From NCBI RefSeq assembly GCF_004011695.2, contig NC_082414.1, forward strand, positions 806,001 to 870,000: DNA of 64,000 bases, in the 5' to 3' direction. Shown piece by piece: positions 35,701-47,243 of this stretch. Numbering within the stretch: position 1 is the stretch's first letter; each line of letters starts with the position of its first letter. The DNA comes from Ascochyta rabiei (taxonomy: Eukaryota > Ascomycota > Dothideomycetes > Pleosporales > Didymellaceae). Both the position numbers and the translations under genes were made by a program. The notes under the pieces are model-generated. The model had not been told where the DNA came from and did no database searches. It worked only from the letters and a program-made list of their open reading frames with translations.

Positions 35701-38700
35701 GGAGGAAACGTCAGCTCGAGCTACAGAGGCGCGAGAAAGAGAAGGCCGCCGCTATCGCCAAAGCCAAACAGGCTCGAGGGCTTACGCAGACTAACGAGGC
35801 AGGCTCGGGGCTCGAAGGCCTTGGTGTGCTGGGTAAAGACTCAGCAGCTAAGGGAGAAGGTCTCATGCACTCATCTGATGAGTCCGAAGACAGCGATGGC
35901 GATATTGACGAGGATCTTTTCGGGATCAAGAAGCCGAAGGCAACCACTGGGCCGAAAACCAACATTGTCAACGAAGTCAAGATTCAAATGCCGTTCAAGA
36001 AGAAGAGGGTACAGCGCTCAATCAAGGATATGCGAGCCCGTCTTGCTCCTGACTTGTCTTCACTCCATAGGGCGATCCTCAGCTGGGACTACTACTACGA
36101 AGGCGACTACCCACCAAACTCGAACCCTGGAATCTACTCCAAAGTACTCAACACATTCCGAACACCAAATGATTACCAGGCGACCTTTGAACCTCTTTTG
36201 ACACTTGAAGCGTGGCAAGGATTTGTCAAAGCTCGTGAAGAAAACCAGAACAAAGCTTACGAAGTCCGTATCACGTCACGGGCAAGTGTCGATATGTTCC
36301 AGGAAGTCGGCAGTACGATGACACACGAAGAGAACCGCGACATTTTTATCTCTGAAGGCGACATCATTCTCCTTTCGCGGACGAAAACACCTTCTGCTGA
36401 GGTGCCAACATGTCTTGCTAGGGTGTTCCGTGTCAAAAGGAAACAGCAGCACATTGAAGTATCCTACCGCGTGGTACCTGGTAACCCCCTCTCGTCCGCT
36501 CTAAACCCAAGTAGCGCTGTATTTGGAGTAAAGCTGCAGTCCATCACTCCGCTTGAGCGCGAGTATGGCGCGCTGAAGGGTCTTCAGTACTACGATCTGT
36601 GTGATGAGATCATACGGGCGAAGCCATCACCTCTTTTGACGTACAGCGACAAACAGACCGATTCGTTGATGGAAAACTACAATCTGAACAGGGCACAAGC
36701 CAAGGCAGTCAAATCAGCTATCGACAATGATGCTTTCACGTTGATCCAAGGGTACGCGGTATATTTTTTCCAATATTGAGCACAATGCTAATGCGGTCAC
36801 AGTCCTCCTGGTTCCGGAAAAACTAAAACTATTACTGCCATTGTCGGGGCGGTTTTATCCGACGCTTTACGTAGAGGTGGTACAGCTGTACCTATTCCCG
36901 GCGGGCAGCAGCGAAACGATACTGCAGCAAAGAAGTTGTTAGTCTGCGCACCCAGCAACGCTGCTGTTGATGAACTGGTCATGCGTTTTAAAACTGGCGT
37001 CAAGACTTTGGGCGGTGAAGAGCGCAAACTCAATATTGTACGTCTTGGTCGCAGTGATGCTATCAAAGCCAATGTCCAGGATGTCTGTCTGGAAGAGCTT
37101 GTCAGCCAGAGGTTGGGCACTTCCAACCCCAAAAACAACGACCGTGAGGCGACGCAGAAGCTATTCACAGACCACAAAGCGATATCGGAGAAGCTCAGGA
37201 ATGCCATTGCGCAAATTCAAACCGGTGAGCTGAAGGGAGATGATGCCACAAAACTCCAGGACGATATCAACGCTCTCCGAAAGCAAAAGCAGAATCTTGG
37301 GACCAAGATCGACAACGCGAAGGATGACGAAAAGCTAGCTGGTCGTAACGCGGATCTCAATCGTCGACGAGCTCAAGAAGCGATTTTGAACGATGCACAT
37401 GTCATCTGCGCAACGCTCAGTGGCTCCGGTCACGAAATGTTCCAAGGTCTTAGCATTGAGTTTGAAACAGTCATAGTGGACGAGGCCGCGCAGTGTGTTG
37501 AGATGAGTGCTCTCATCCCTCTCAAGTACGGATGCGCTAAGTGTATCCTTGTTGGTGATCCCAAACAGCTGCCACCGACGGTCTTTTCGAAAGAAGCTGC
37601 CCGCTTTGCGTATGAGCAGAGTTTGTTCGTTCGCATGCAGAAGAACCATCCAGACGATGTCCATCTTCTGGATACGCAGTATCGTATGCATCCTGAAATC
37701 AGTCTGTTCCCGAGCCAAACGTTCTACGACGGCAAACTCCTGGATGGTGGTGACATGGCTGGTCTGCGTAAGCAACCTTGGCACCAGAGTATGCTCCTTG
37801 GACCATATCGATTTTTCGACGTTCAGGGTCAGCAATCAGCTGCACCTAAGGGTCATTCGCTTATCAACAGAGCGGAAATTGATGTTGCTCTACAGTTGTA
37901 CAAGCGACTGACCAGCGACTACTCCAGCTATGACTTCAAAGGCAAAGTCGGCATCATCACCCCCTACAAGAGTCAACTCAAGGAGCTGAAGAGCCAATTC
38001 ACATACGTCTATGGCGCTAATATCATCGACGAAATTGACTTCAACACTACCGATGCATTCCAGGGTCGAGAAAGCGAAGTCATCATTTTCTCTTGCGTGC
38101 GTGCGTCTCCGGCAGGCGGGATCGGTTTCTTACAGGATATCCGTCGTATGAACGTTGGCCTCACACGTGCCAAGTCCTCGCTGTGGGTCTTGGGTAACTC
38201 ACAATCGCTTGTCCGTGGAGAGTTCTGGAAGAAGCTCGTCGTGAACGCGAAAGAAAGAAAGAGATACACAGATGGTAACGTGATGAGGATGCTCAGTGAA
38301 CACTCCAACAAGTACCCAGCGCCCAAAGAAGGGTATGTCAAATCGCATCGTCCAACGCCGGAGGTCAAATCTGAGCCAATGAGTGGAAACGGAAGTGGCC
38401 AGTCTCATGGAAACGGTGCTTTCAAACAGGCAAACGAGCAAGAGGTCAAACAAGAGGACCAGCAAGAGGTTAAGAAAGAGCTAGGCCTTGTGCACCATGC
38501 AAAGCGCAAGCTTAGCGATAGCCCGGTCGTCAAAGCCGAGAGAAATGGCGACGACTTCGACATGATCGATGCCCCGTCCGACACGGCGTCTAACGCCAAC
38601 ACCAATGCTTACAACGGAGGCAGTGGTCGCTCAACACCCGCCGCATTCTCTGATGCGAATGCAAGGAGTTCGCCAGCGGTCGACAGTGACCGAGCCAATA

Positions 38701-38813
38701 CGCCAAATCAGGATATGCTGGGCGGGGTGCGGGCGAAGCCTAAGATCAAAAAGAGGCCGAAGCCCAGTGGGCCTTTCATCGACAACAGACCTAAGAAACC
38801 AAGGACAGGGTAA
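32727..38813 (+). CDS. SEN1: SEN1-type superfamily 1B RNA/DNA helicase
   Basis: Three exons, 32727-32752, 32888-36751 and 36803-38813, give about 1966 residues. A 26-nt first exon (MAEILEKI) with a GTAAGT donor is inferred because the second exon then reads in frame from ELRALPEDQHLFCP. The N-terminal 1,000 residues match the helical Sen1 N-terminal region, followed by a charged, coiled linker (about 920-1010). The helicase core has GPPGSGKT (Walker A, from 1297), DEAAQ (1523-1527), GDPKQLPPT, LDTQYRMHP, TTDAFQGRE and MNVGLTRAK. The C-tail is Lys-rich (KKRPKPSG), as expected for nuclear import. The enzyme terminates non-coding Pol II transcripts and removes R-loops. The second intron splits Walker A after Gly1297. 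Confidence 0.96.
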
Positions 38814-40177
38814 ACCCTGGATCGCATTTGCGGCCTTTGACCATGATAGACGTTGTGCTTAGCATTTGATCGGCGTTCATTGTACAGTTAGCATTCGTGT
38901 AGACTACGTAGCAGAGATCTGCGCATGTTTGCTTCTTGCGGGTCTCCCGATAGAAGTGCGTCAAGTTGCGAGGATTGGCCACAAAGCTTGAGGGCGCTCG
39001 TGGTGTAGATCCGATGGCTATGATCAACATTGATTCTCAAATGTGCCGGCCGCCGAGTTGAGATGGCTTGCCATGGATTATTATCACTCTCGAAGGATCC
39101 CGTTCGTCGCGGGTGAAAACTTCTTATCAAGCAACCGAGAGCAAATAGGCTCACTTCTGCAGGTGTTGTGCGCAGAAGGCAACTGAATGTGCATGCTCAT
39201 GAAAGCCAGCGCTCTTCGTGTGTAGTTGCATTTCAAGGGTTGCTTGCAAGGCCTATGGCACACAACATACGCACGCGGGTTGCAGCTAGACGACACAGGT
39301 CAACACCACGACGGAACGCATAACGACAATTAAACCCCATCCATTGCGTCTCAGACATCAATACGACGGCTATCATGAAGTTGTCTTCTAGAAGCAAGCT
39401 ACTGGTGATTGGCTTTCCCCACACTCGTGGGTTGCAACTGCTGCTTAAGGCTCCCTTCGCTGCTGCCAAAGAAGCAAGTTACACGACGCTTTCTTCGCGC
39501 AGCAACGCGACAATTTCGTCCCACATTCCAGGCAACATCCCGTCATATGCTGACGAAAGCTTCCGATAATGATGGTTGCGAAACCGACATACGTAACAGC
39601 ACCAGCAGTATAGCGAAAGCGCTGATAGCTACGCTGTAGGTTGTTTGAGTCAAAGTCCGCAAGCACCTATTGTGAAAAAGAAACGAGATGGACGAACCAC
39701 AGCTCACAATTGGGCCTTACCCCAGTCTTCCATGTCTGCGAACTTTCGTTGAGGATCAGATCATTGCTGCCAGCCACTCGTCTCGTTATGAGTACCTGCT
39801 GTGTCACGTCGCGTCACGTAACGTCCATCACGAGCTCAAGAACTAATCCCTACTGTCAATTACCGCCACTGGTTTCACTGCAGGGTTTGCCTTCCTTCAG
39901 ATTCGGATGATTACCTTGCTTGCAGCAATCTACACTGCATGGAGCCATTATCCCTGGCCGACGTTGCAATGTAAGGGCCAGCATATCGCGAAAACACCTC
40001 TGCAGTGCTCTGGTACAACAACAACTGCATATGCTGAGTACCAGTCTCCTGGTTGTGCCACGTTCTGAGCTCAGCTGTCGCCAGCCGTTGCAGCTGCCCA
40101 CACCCGTGAGGTCTGGCACACGTCGGTTCTGCACACGCGCTGAGCATATAGGCGGCACAGCCTCCCGCACCTACAAC
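38814..40177. other. Intergenic region
   Basis: 1.4 kb without a supported gene. Short ATG frames at about 39375-39569 (plus, 64 codons) and on the minus strand are not protein-like. The part from about 39920 to 40177 is open in frame with the next gene and may encode extra N-terminal residues if an upstream start is used. Confidence 0.5.
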
Positions 40178-42460
40178 ATGTTGGAGTCCAAATCTACAGA
40201 GCGGTTGATCAACTCGTTCCCTATGTTTGGTCATCCTGGCATTAGTGCGCTCGAGTACGCCGGAACGCTTGCTGAATCCAAAGAAAAGAACCGCAGGGCC
40301 AGTGTTGCTTCAGCAAGCCTGAAGCGCAAGTCCACCGCCGAGACGCACAACGAAAACACTAAAGCGAAGACGCCTGCAGCTACGGGAAAGTTCGAGACCG
40401 CCTTGCCACTCGCTCCTGTGCATTATATTGACGAGTTTGGCGCCCAACGTAAGCGGAAGGATATGTTTGTAAACCATACCCCAAGAGACTTCGACATGCG
40501 CGCACCACAGAGCGTCGAAGTGTATCGACCCTCGACGTCTTCTTCAAACGAAAACTACTCACGCCCTCGAATCAACAGTCGGAATAGCCACAGCTCATCG
40601 GTCGGCTCTTATCTCGAGCAGAAGCGGCTGACAGTCAACCCTGGGGCTCCGGTCGAGCTCGACTCAAGAGAAGTCGGTGTAGCCTCCACTCCTCGAATGG
40701 CTCCAGAGGTATATCGTCCAATTGCCGTTCCACCACATCGTCGCTCGATCTCGAGTCCATTGACCAAGATCATTACCTACCAGCCACGCCAGGCACGGGC
40801 CATCATCTCAAATAGCCATCAAAGGAGGGAAGTTTGCGTGCGAAGCACCACCACGCCAAACCATGACCAGAAAGAAAGAAAACAGTCACGTCGACAGACA
40901 CCTTACAAGATCAGCTGTCCAGAAGTGAACGCGGGTGCTCCACACGCTTCACTGGAGCCATGGATAACTAAGCACGAACGCGATGCGAGTAGTACAAACA
41001 GCGACATGCCTACCCAAGAGGATCTTGAAAAGCTCGAGGAGGTGGCGCCGCTAGGCGTCATCCAAAAATACTTTGAAAGCCAGGCCGACAGTCGAGAGTC
41101 GAGTCTGAAGAGGGTGCGCCACCGTCACACACCCAGCCCACCAAAGATGCCACTACCACATTCGCCAGACCCGACATTGCGCACGAAAGACCCAATCGCT
41201 ATCTTCCCTATGGAAGACTTGGATCTGACGACCGACATACCACCCGCTGTACCAGAACGTAGCCCGAAGCGTGTCACGAACCCTCGGTTCCCACTTCGCA
41301 AGGAGTCTGTCACGTCTGTGGACAGTGACTTTGCACGTGCGGCTGAAGGCCAATTTACAGAGTACGACCAGAGGGACACGGAGATTCAAGTTCCCAGGAA
41401 GCGGAGTCAGATGTACGGCAGCGTAGGACAAGCCGCCCGAGCTGGCTCGTCCAACCTAGGACGGATGGCGCCACCCATCCTCGGCCACGATGCACTTACT
41501 GCCAGTAGCGACCTGGGTTTGAACGATCTCAGCTACTACCTCAAGCATACTGGACCTAACCTGGACTCTCAAGCAACAGGCCGACAGCGAGCGAAGAGCG
41601 GACCGAAGATCTTCAAGGTCAAGCGCAAGAGCCTTGCGGCCCGCGTCGGATCTGTGGAAGGCTCTCCTCAGCGCGCACGCCAGAAACCAAGGGTGCCTAC
41701 TTGTGCGCGCGAAATGACCACGTCAAGTGGCGCGAAGCATCTCAAGATCATCATCCCCAGGATATCAGCTACAGACAACCTTAGTTTCCCCTTGGCTGTC
41801 TCCGGACCACAGCACCAGAAACAGCGCTCTCGACACATGTCCCTCAGCTTCACCGAAGATATGCTCGTTCCACCTCTTGCCTCACCGGCAGTCGAGCGTG
41901 CAATCCAAGGCTTTAGCTCTTATGATCGTGCAAGTCGGTCATTCTCCGCGCCAAACATCATGGATGTCGCTGCCAGTGCGATGCGGAAGGGGAAAAGTCC
42001 TCCTATTAGTCCGACACTGATTCCGGTAGTGGAGCACCCGCTAGCAGAGCACCCTATGACAAGGGAAGAGCAGACTAAAGCGAGGAAGTTGAGGGATCTG
42101 AAGAGGATCAGGAGGAAAGACATACCTTCTACCATGTCAGTGTCGACATCGAGTCAGCAAAGGCACTCTGACACAGGACCCGGTGCGCTGCCAACGCCCA
42201 GACACACCCCAGAGCCCATTTTCGATTCAACGATCGAGATCAGAGTACTGGAAGACGATGCATGCACTGAAGACAGCCCGAGTGAGAAGATGACGAGGCT
42301 GCAGGAGAGGGTGATGCTGCTGCAGAGGCAGAATACGGACTTGACCGCGGCATTGGCGAAGATTGTGGGGCTGGAGTTGGAGAACGGGGATTTAGAGCCA
42401 GAGCATGTACTGCAGACGTTCAGGAGGTGCAGGCATTCGAGGACACCGAGTGGGTGGTGA
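40178..42460 (+). CDS. Large disordered protein of unknown function with C-terminal coiled coil
   Basis: An intronless frame of about 760 residues starts at ATG 40178 (MLESKSTERLINSFPMFG). The frame is open upstream to about 39920, with an in-frame ATG near 40032, so the true start is uncertain. Composition is rich in Ser, Pro, Arg and Lys, with many basic-serine motifs (RRSISSP, KRKSLAAR) typical of phosphorylated, disordered regulators. The only likely ordered part is near the C-terminus, a heptad-like helix KMTRLQERVMLLQRQNTDL at about residues 710-735 followed by GLELENGDLEPEHVLQTFRR. No catalytic domain is recognised. Such proteins are common in Pezizomycotina and are often poorly conserved outside the coiled coil. 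Codon use and the long open frame make it a real gene. Confidence 0.75.
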   Translation: MLESKSTERLINSFPMFGHPGISALEYAGTLAESKEKNRRASVASASLKRKSTAETHNENTKAKTPAATGKFETALPLAPVHYIDEFGAQRKRKDMFVNHTPRDFDMRAPQSVEVYRPSTSSSNENYSRPRINSRNSHSSSVGSYLEQKRLTVNPGAPVELDSREVGVASTPRMAPEVYRPIAVPPHRRSISSPLTKIITYQPRQARAIISNSHQRREVCVRSTTTPNHDQKERKQSRRQTPYKISCPEVNAGAPHASLEPWITKHERDASSTNSDMPTQEDLEKLEEVAPLGVIQKYFESQADSRESSLKRVRHRHTPSPPKMPLPHSPDPTLRTKDPIAIFPMEDLDLTTDIPPAVPERSPKRVTNPRFPLRKESVTSVDSDFARAAEGQFTEYDQRDTEIQVPRKRSQMYGSVGQAARAGSSNLGRMAPPILGHDALTASSDLGLNDLSYYLKHTGPNLDSQATGRQRAKSGPKIFKVKRKSLAARVGSVEGSPQRARQKPRVPTCAREMTTSSGAKHLKIIIPRISATDNLSFPLAVSGPQHQKQRSRHMSLSFTEDMLVPPLASPAVERAIQGFSSYDRASRSFSAPNIMDVAASAMRKGKSPPISPTLIPVVEHPLAEHPMTREEQTKARKLRDLKRIRRKDIPSTMSVSTSSQQRHSDTGPGALPTPRHTPEPIFDSTIEIRVLEDDACTEDSPSEKMTRLQERVMLLQRQNTDLTAALAKIVGLELENGDLEPEHVLQTFRRCRHSRTPSGW

Positions 42461-42963
42461 GGTGTCGATGCATTGACGGCAACGAAGATATCCCGCTTGC
42501 CAATGCTGGACACACGACAGTTTGTTTATAACATAATGCTAATAACATCCATGGTAATGCGGCCGGGAGGATATTGGGCGACGCGAGCTTGTGGTTGATA
42601 CATGACGATGTTCTTGGAATGCAGCCGTTGGTCTATTTTTGGAACACGAGCTGGTCCCTGACCGGGACGTGGATGCCTGACTTTCAGCTGTCAGTGCATA
42701 TAGATTCATACTACAGAAAAGGTACTCTACTGGCCGAACTCCCCTTCCTCGAGACACTCGCCCTCAAGAGCACATCTTCCTCCCTCTTGCACGCTCAACA
42801 ACGCCCTGTTTCTCAGCGCCAGTGTCGTTATCGATAAGGATTCAGCACCCCTAGCACCCCTCCAAACACCCAACGGCTCGACTGCAAGCGCAATTGCACC
42901 CTCACGTCTTACATCACACGTCCCTGTACGCTGGCAAGCCTCGAGCGCCTCAAGCATACCACA
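42461..42963. other. Intergenic region upstream of GNA1
   Basis: Promoter and leader of the acetyltransferase gene plus the 3' flank of the preceding gene. No supported coding sequence. Confidence 0.6.
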
Positions 42964-43192
42964 ATGGCCCTCCAAACACCCGTGACAGACGCTACTGCCC
43001 CGCTGTTCAGCTCAGAACTCATCTCCCCTGAGGTCCTCAAGGCGCTGCCCGAAGGCTACACCTGCCGGCCTATCCAGCGCCAGGACTACCACAATGGCTT
43101 CCTGGACGTCTTGAGGGTGTTGACGACGGTCGGCGACGTTTCCGAAGAGGTACCGTGGCCCGTTTTCCCTAACCCACTTGTTCCGCTCCAAA

Positions 43193-43248
<56 letters not shown>

Positions 43249-43612
43249 TGCTAACCCTCAATTTCCGGCAGGCGTGGAACGAGCGCTACACATGGATGGC
43301 GACGCGCAACGACTCGTACTTTCTGCTTGCGATCCTCGACTCGTCGTCGCACATTGTCGGCACCGGCGCGCTGATTGTCGAGCGCAAGTTCATCCATCAG
43401 CTGGGGCTGGTCGGCCACATTGAGGACATTGCCGTCGCCAAGGACCAGCAGGGCAAGAAGCTCGGGCTGAGGATCATCCAGGCGCTCGACTTTGTCGCTG
43501 AGAAGGTCGGCTGCTACAAGACTATCCTGGATTGCAGCGAGGCTAATGAGGGGTTCTACGTCAAGTGTGGGTTCAAGCGCGCTGGGCTGGAGATGGCGCA
43601 TTACTATGGCCG

Positions 43613-43616
<4 letters not shown>
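42964..43616 (+). CDS. GNA1: Glucosamine-6-phosphate N-acetyltransferase
   Basis: Two exons, 42964-43149 and 43272-43616, give 176 residues. The intron (122 bp) begins GTACCG, contains a pure GA microsatellite, and ends with a GCTAACC branch site and GGCAG. The junction joins TTVGDVSEE to AWNERYTWM. The GNAT fold shows the acetyl-CoA loop region VGHIEDIAVAKDQQGKKLG with the Q/R-x-x-G-x-G/A type motif, LDCSEANEGFYVKCGF, and the C-terminal MAHYYGR. Family members make N-acetylglucosamine-6-phosphate for UDP-GlcNAc, and so for chitin, N-glycans and GPI anchors, in the cytosol. The length is normal for fungi. The TAG stop is immediately continuous with a second GA/AG repeat. Confidence 0.95.
43197..43244. 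repeat. (GA)24 microsatellite inside the GNA1 intron
   Basis: Uninterrupted GA run between the donor at 43150 and the branch region near 43250. Confidence 0.95.

Positions 43617-43648
<32 letters not shown>
43615..43648. repeat. (AG)17 microsatellite beginning at the GNA1 stop codon
   Basis: The AG of the TAG stop (43614-43616) is the first unit of the run, which continues into the 3' UTR. Confidence 0.95.
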
Positions 43649-43650
<2 letters not shown>

Positions 43651-44044
43651 TGGGGTTGCATTTGGAGGCGTTACAACTAGAAGATGATGGGTGTCATCTC
43701 GAGCTGGGATATTTAGACGCTAGATAGAAGGCTTGTTCGCTTGCAATTGCGCTTTGTCGTGCAACTCATCTTGGAGTCTTGCAGCACAGCCGGTCTTGAG
43801 TTCAGTCACTCTTGCAGCATATGAGGGCCCTGGCGTGGAGTGTTTCCAGGTCAGAAGCGAGAAACTAGTCAACTTCCCCATGCATCAACACGGCAACTCT
43901 GACCTGCAGCACAACCACCCGTCTTCTTCGCTTTGTCACGGAGCGCGTAGAGGTGCTGAATTTCGAACACACTTGCGCCACTAAATATACTGATTCTCGA
44001 GCAAAGTACATGATAAAGCGTTGTGACTCACATCGCAGAAAGAG
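43617..44044. other. Intergenic region between GNA1 and TRM44
   Basis: Starts with the AG microsatellite; the remainder is the 3' flank of GNA1 and the upstream region of TRM44. No supported coding sequence. Confidence 0.6.
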
Positions 44045-45877
44045 ATGGTACTGGAAGACAACTCGGGCATGGCAGAAGTAGACGCCCGCAAAACCATGTC
44101 GAATTTGACTTTGGGGGACGACAAACCAGCACAAGAAGCCCAGAGATCGGAAACAGGAGGCAAGAAGGTACAAGCCTCGCAACCTGTGGCAGACAAATTT
44201 ACACCTTATGACCCTGCCTCCGCACCGGCTTTTCCCTCTGGCCTACCGTCCGAAATCTGGAGCATTGTACAGTCTGCACCTGCGAATTTCACGCCGCAGT
44301 ACTTCCTTGATGTCAGTCGTAACCTACTGGAGAACCCAAATCTGACAGCCTCGCACCTCGCACGTGCGGAGCTGTCGTACGCAAGCTTCAACGATGCTAC
44401 ATTTAATCCCAATGCCACGACATCTCTGGACCTGGCAGACATCATCAAACACCTACGCGCTGAGCACCATCCGCGTCTCATCGAGGGCGGTATAGATGGC
44501 TATGATCTTACGTGGACTGTAGTTCGCAAGCTGATCCCTCGAAACCCAAAACTGGACGATACGATGGTGCAGACCTGCCACTTGTTCACCTCGACCGCGC
44601 CCATCACGATACAAGACCCAACCAGTGGCAAGGAAGAAACCATCGAAGCAGAGCGATACCTGGTGATCTACATCCCGCACGTCGACAACCCAGACTCCAT
44701 CCCCTACTACCACCCGAAAGTCGGCCGTCTTGCCATCGTGTACACGTACCTTCCGTCTCTCTCGGAAAAGCCGTCCACTACCATCTCCTCCCCGGGCCAC
44801 TTGAGCATCTACTTCGACCTCTTCTCCACCCACCCGCTCGACAACCGGCTCTCGCGCACTGCGCTCAAGATGCTCGAAATTATCCACAAGCACTCACGCG
44901 GCCGACAAGCGGGGTACAAGAAGCGCGTGCACCACGACCAGATCATCCCGCAGAAGACTTTCCAGGACACATATGCCTACCTCAAGGGCAAGTACGCAAA
45001 GGGCCTGATTGAAGCGTGGGTCGAGCAGACGCCGCCGAGCAAACACGTGTTTGAGGATCTGGGCATCAGCGCGTTTTTGATGGAGTTGTGGGTGGACATG
45101 TACGGTGATGAGAAACTGACGGGGGAGCAGAGGAGAGAGGCTGCGCAGAAGGCGTTTCCCGGGTTTGTGGATATTGGGTGTGGGAATGGTCTGCTTATCT
45201 ACATCCTCAACGAGGAAGGGTGGAGAGGCTGGGGGTTTGATGCCAGGAAGCGGAAGACGTGGGATACGTTTCCGGCCGTGTATGCGCAGAGACTGAAAGA
45301 AATGCTGCTCATTCCCGCGGTCCTCGGCGCGCATCGAGCTTCCGTGGATGAGGCGACAGAGACGCCGTGGCCAGCGAGCCACGACGGAGTCTTCCCCGCC
45401 GGGACCTTCATCGTCTCCAACCACGCCGATGAACTCACGCCCTGGACCCCCCTGCTCGCCTCCCTCTCCTCATCCCCCTTCATCGCCATCCCGTGCTGCA
45501 GCCACGACTTCGGAGGTACGCGCTTCCGCGCACCGGCCATTAAGAAGTTTGTCCTCGACGACGGCCAGCCGAAGGGGAACAAGGGCGCGCAGCCGAGTGC
45601 GTACGCCAGTCTGTGTAGCTGGACGAGCGCGTTGACGGAGAGTATGGGATTTGTGGTGGAGAAGGAGCACCTTCGCATCCCGAGCACCAGGAATATTGCC
45701 GTGGTGGGAAGGAGGTTTGAGGATGGAGATGCTAGCAGGGATTTAGAAGAGCGATTGCAGTACGCAAGGACAGTGGTGGAGAAGGAGATGGGTGGGGAGG
45801 TAGGCATTGAGCAGGTTAGGATGCAGTGGGTAGCAAGAGGGAGCGGGTTGATGAAGCCTGGAAAGGGGGGACATTAG
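44045..45877 (+). CDS. TRM44: tRNA(Ser) (uridine(44)-2'-O)-methyltransferase
   Basis: A single exon of 610 residues starts at ATG 44045. The C-terminal half carries the S-adenosylmethionine site FVDIGCGNGLLIYIL (about residue 375), then GWGFDARKRKTWD, the motif FIVSNHADELTPW and PCCSHDFGG, all characteristic of TRM44. Upstream is the fungal N-terminal region with LTWTVVRKLIPRNP and YLVIYIPHVDNPD. The enzyme should 2'-O-methylate U44 of tRNA-Ser in the cytosol, stabilising that tRNA. An in-frame second Met (MAEVD, residue 9) could be an alternative start. Nothing essential is missing. Its 3' end faces RPS10 with only 261 bp between stops. Confidence 0.93.
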   Translation: MVLEDNSGMAEVDARKTMSNLTLGDDKPAQEAQRSETGGKKVQASQPVADKFTPYDPASAPAFPSGLPSEIWSIVQSAPANFTPQYFLDVSRNLLENPNLTASHLARAELSYASFNDATFNPNATTSLDLADIIKHLRAEHHPRLIEGGIDGYDLTWTVVRKLIPRNPKLDDTMVQTCHLFTSTAPITIQDPTSGKEETIEAERYLVIYIPHVDNPDSIPYYHPKVGRLAIVYTYLPSLSEKPSTTISSPGHLSIYFDLFSTHPLDNRLSRTALKMLEIIHKHSRGRQAGYKKRVHHDQIIPQKTFQDTYAYLKGKYAKGLIEAWVEQTPPSKHVFEDLGISAFLMELWVDMYGDEKLTGEQRREAAQKAFPGFVDIGCGNGLLIYILNEEGWRGWGFDARKRKTWDTFPAVYAQRLKEMLLIPAVLGAHRASVDEATETPWPASHDGVFPAGTFIVSNHADELTPWTPLLASLSSSPFIAIPCCSHDFGGTRFRAPAIKKFVLDDGQPKGNKGAQPSAYASLCSWTSALTESMGFVVEKEHLRIPSTRNIAVVGRRFEDGDASRDLEERLQYARTVVEKEMGGEVGIEQVRMQWVARGSGLMKPGKGGH

Positions 45878-46138
45878 AAATTGCGGGGGACAGTTGGGTT
45901 GATAGACAAGATTTGGGACAGTGAGACATGACAAGCACATTACGGAGCCCACTGATCGAATTGGGTATCATTGTGAAAGTGGTCGTCGAGTGCAAAGCCG
46001 CATCTCGTACGAGTAATACATTCGTGGTATCATCCTTTCATTTCGCCGTATACCACCAGGTCCTCCAGTCCCTTTTTGTAATGCAGCAAAAGATGATCCT
46101 GTATCTAGTCCGTTACGCCTTAAGCAAAGGTCAATCGC

Positions 46139-46920
46139 TTAAGAGGCAGGGGCGCCACGGCCTCGCCCGAAGCCACCACGGAACTCAGGCTTGAACTCGC
46201 CGGGAGCGGCACCCTCAGCCTTCTCGCCAGCATCACGGCGGCGGTAGCCACCCTCGCGGTCACCACGGTCGCCACGGGGAGCACCGCGGCCGCCACGGCG
46301 CTCGCCGTCACCGCCGAGCATACCCCGGGGAGGAGCAGAGCGCTGCTGCTTGATGTGGGTCTGGGGGACGATCTCAGCGGGCAGGTGGAGCCACTCGCGG
46401 AGGTAGTCGAGACCCTCGGGGGTGAGGGTGTAGTAGTAGTACTGCCACGAGAAGCGGGTCTTGACGTATCCGCGCGAGGTCAAAGACTGGCCTGCACAGT
46501 GTTAGAGCCCAAGTCACGCAGAAAAAAAGCGACTAGGTGTACTGACAAGCCTTGATGACGAAAAGGTTCTTGGTGTCGATGTCGCCGTGCTTGGGAAGGT
46601 TGAAGTCCTTCTTAGCAACGAGAACGCCCTCTGTGGTGACCGTGTGTCAGCCTGTCCTTGTATGCAGCCAAACTGCTAAAATATACGAGTGTGCCATAGC
46701 CATGGCCCGCGCGTGGGTAGAATACTAACCTCGGAAGAGGTACCTGGGAACAAGATGTTAGCATGTGTTTTGCAATTGTGAGCTGAGGGGGGCCAAGTGA
46801 GGCTCATGATCAAGTCGTAATTTCGTGCGAAACTTCAGAGCTCGAGCGCGGCGTCGCATTGACGATGTGGTGGGAGACTAACTCGTGAATGAGCTTGCGA
46901 TCGGCCTTGGGGATAAGCAT
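46139..46920 (-). CDS. RPS10: 40S ribosomal protein S10 (eS10)
   Basis: Four exons, 46920-46883, 46743-46730, 46630-46547 and 46491-46139, give 162 residues. The second exon is only 14 nt and encodes part of EYLFRE. Donors are GTTAGT, GTTAGT and GTCAGT. The spliced product begins [27 protein letters not shown] and continues with [35 protein letters not shown] and an Arg/Gly-rich tail ([15 protein letters not shown]), the full eS10 pattern. The protein sits in the beak of the small ribosomal subunit. Introns concentrated at the 5' end are usual for ribosomal protein genes. It is divergently arranged with SDE2. Confidence 0.95.
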
Positions 46921-47243
46921 CTTGACTGTTGCGAGGAGTCTCGGGGATGCTGTGGGATTAGTTGGTGGTTGGCGATGGGAGGAAAGGCGCTTGATAGACG
47001 GCCAGTGTCGATATTCGTTGCGGTGCACGCTAAGCGGTAAGCGAGTGCTTGGCCGTGGAGAGGAAGGCGCACGGACCAGTCTCCAGTTCGCGACCGTCAA
47101 AGTTCGCCGCTGCCTCAATCGTCACCAACACCAACATCAACATCTACCGACACCACATTCTGCGACTGCGACAGCCCAACACTCCTCGTAGAGCATTATT
47201 ACGGGAAACAAATCTGCGAGAACGGACTTTGGAAGCATCCAAC
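46921..47243. promoter_or_regulatory. Bidirectional promoter region between RPS10 and SDE2
   Basis: Only 323 bp separate the two divergent start codons, so the core promoters and both 5' leaders must lie here. No TATA box is obvious on either strand. It includes a stretch of CAACACCAACATCAACATC-type trinucleotide variants at about 47125-47145. Confidence 0.65.

Noticed and set aside
35449..36201. 250-codon frame inside SEN1
   Set aside because: Alternative frame of a conserved helicase exon, with basic Ser/Arg composition typical of shadow frames.
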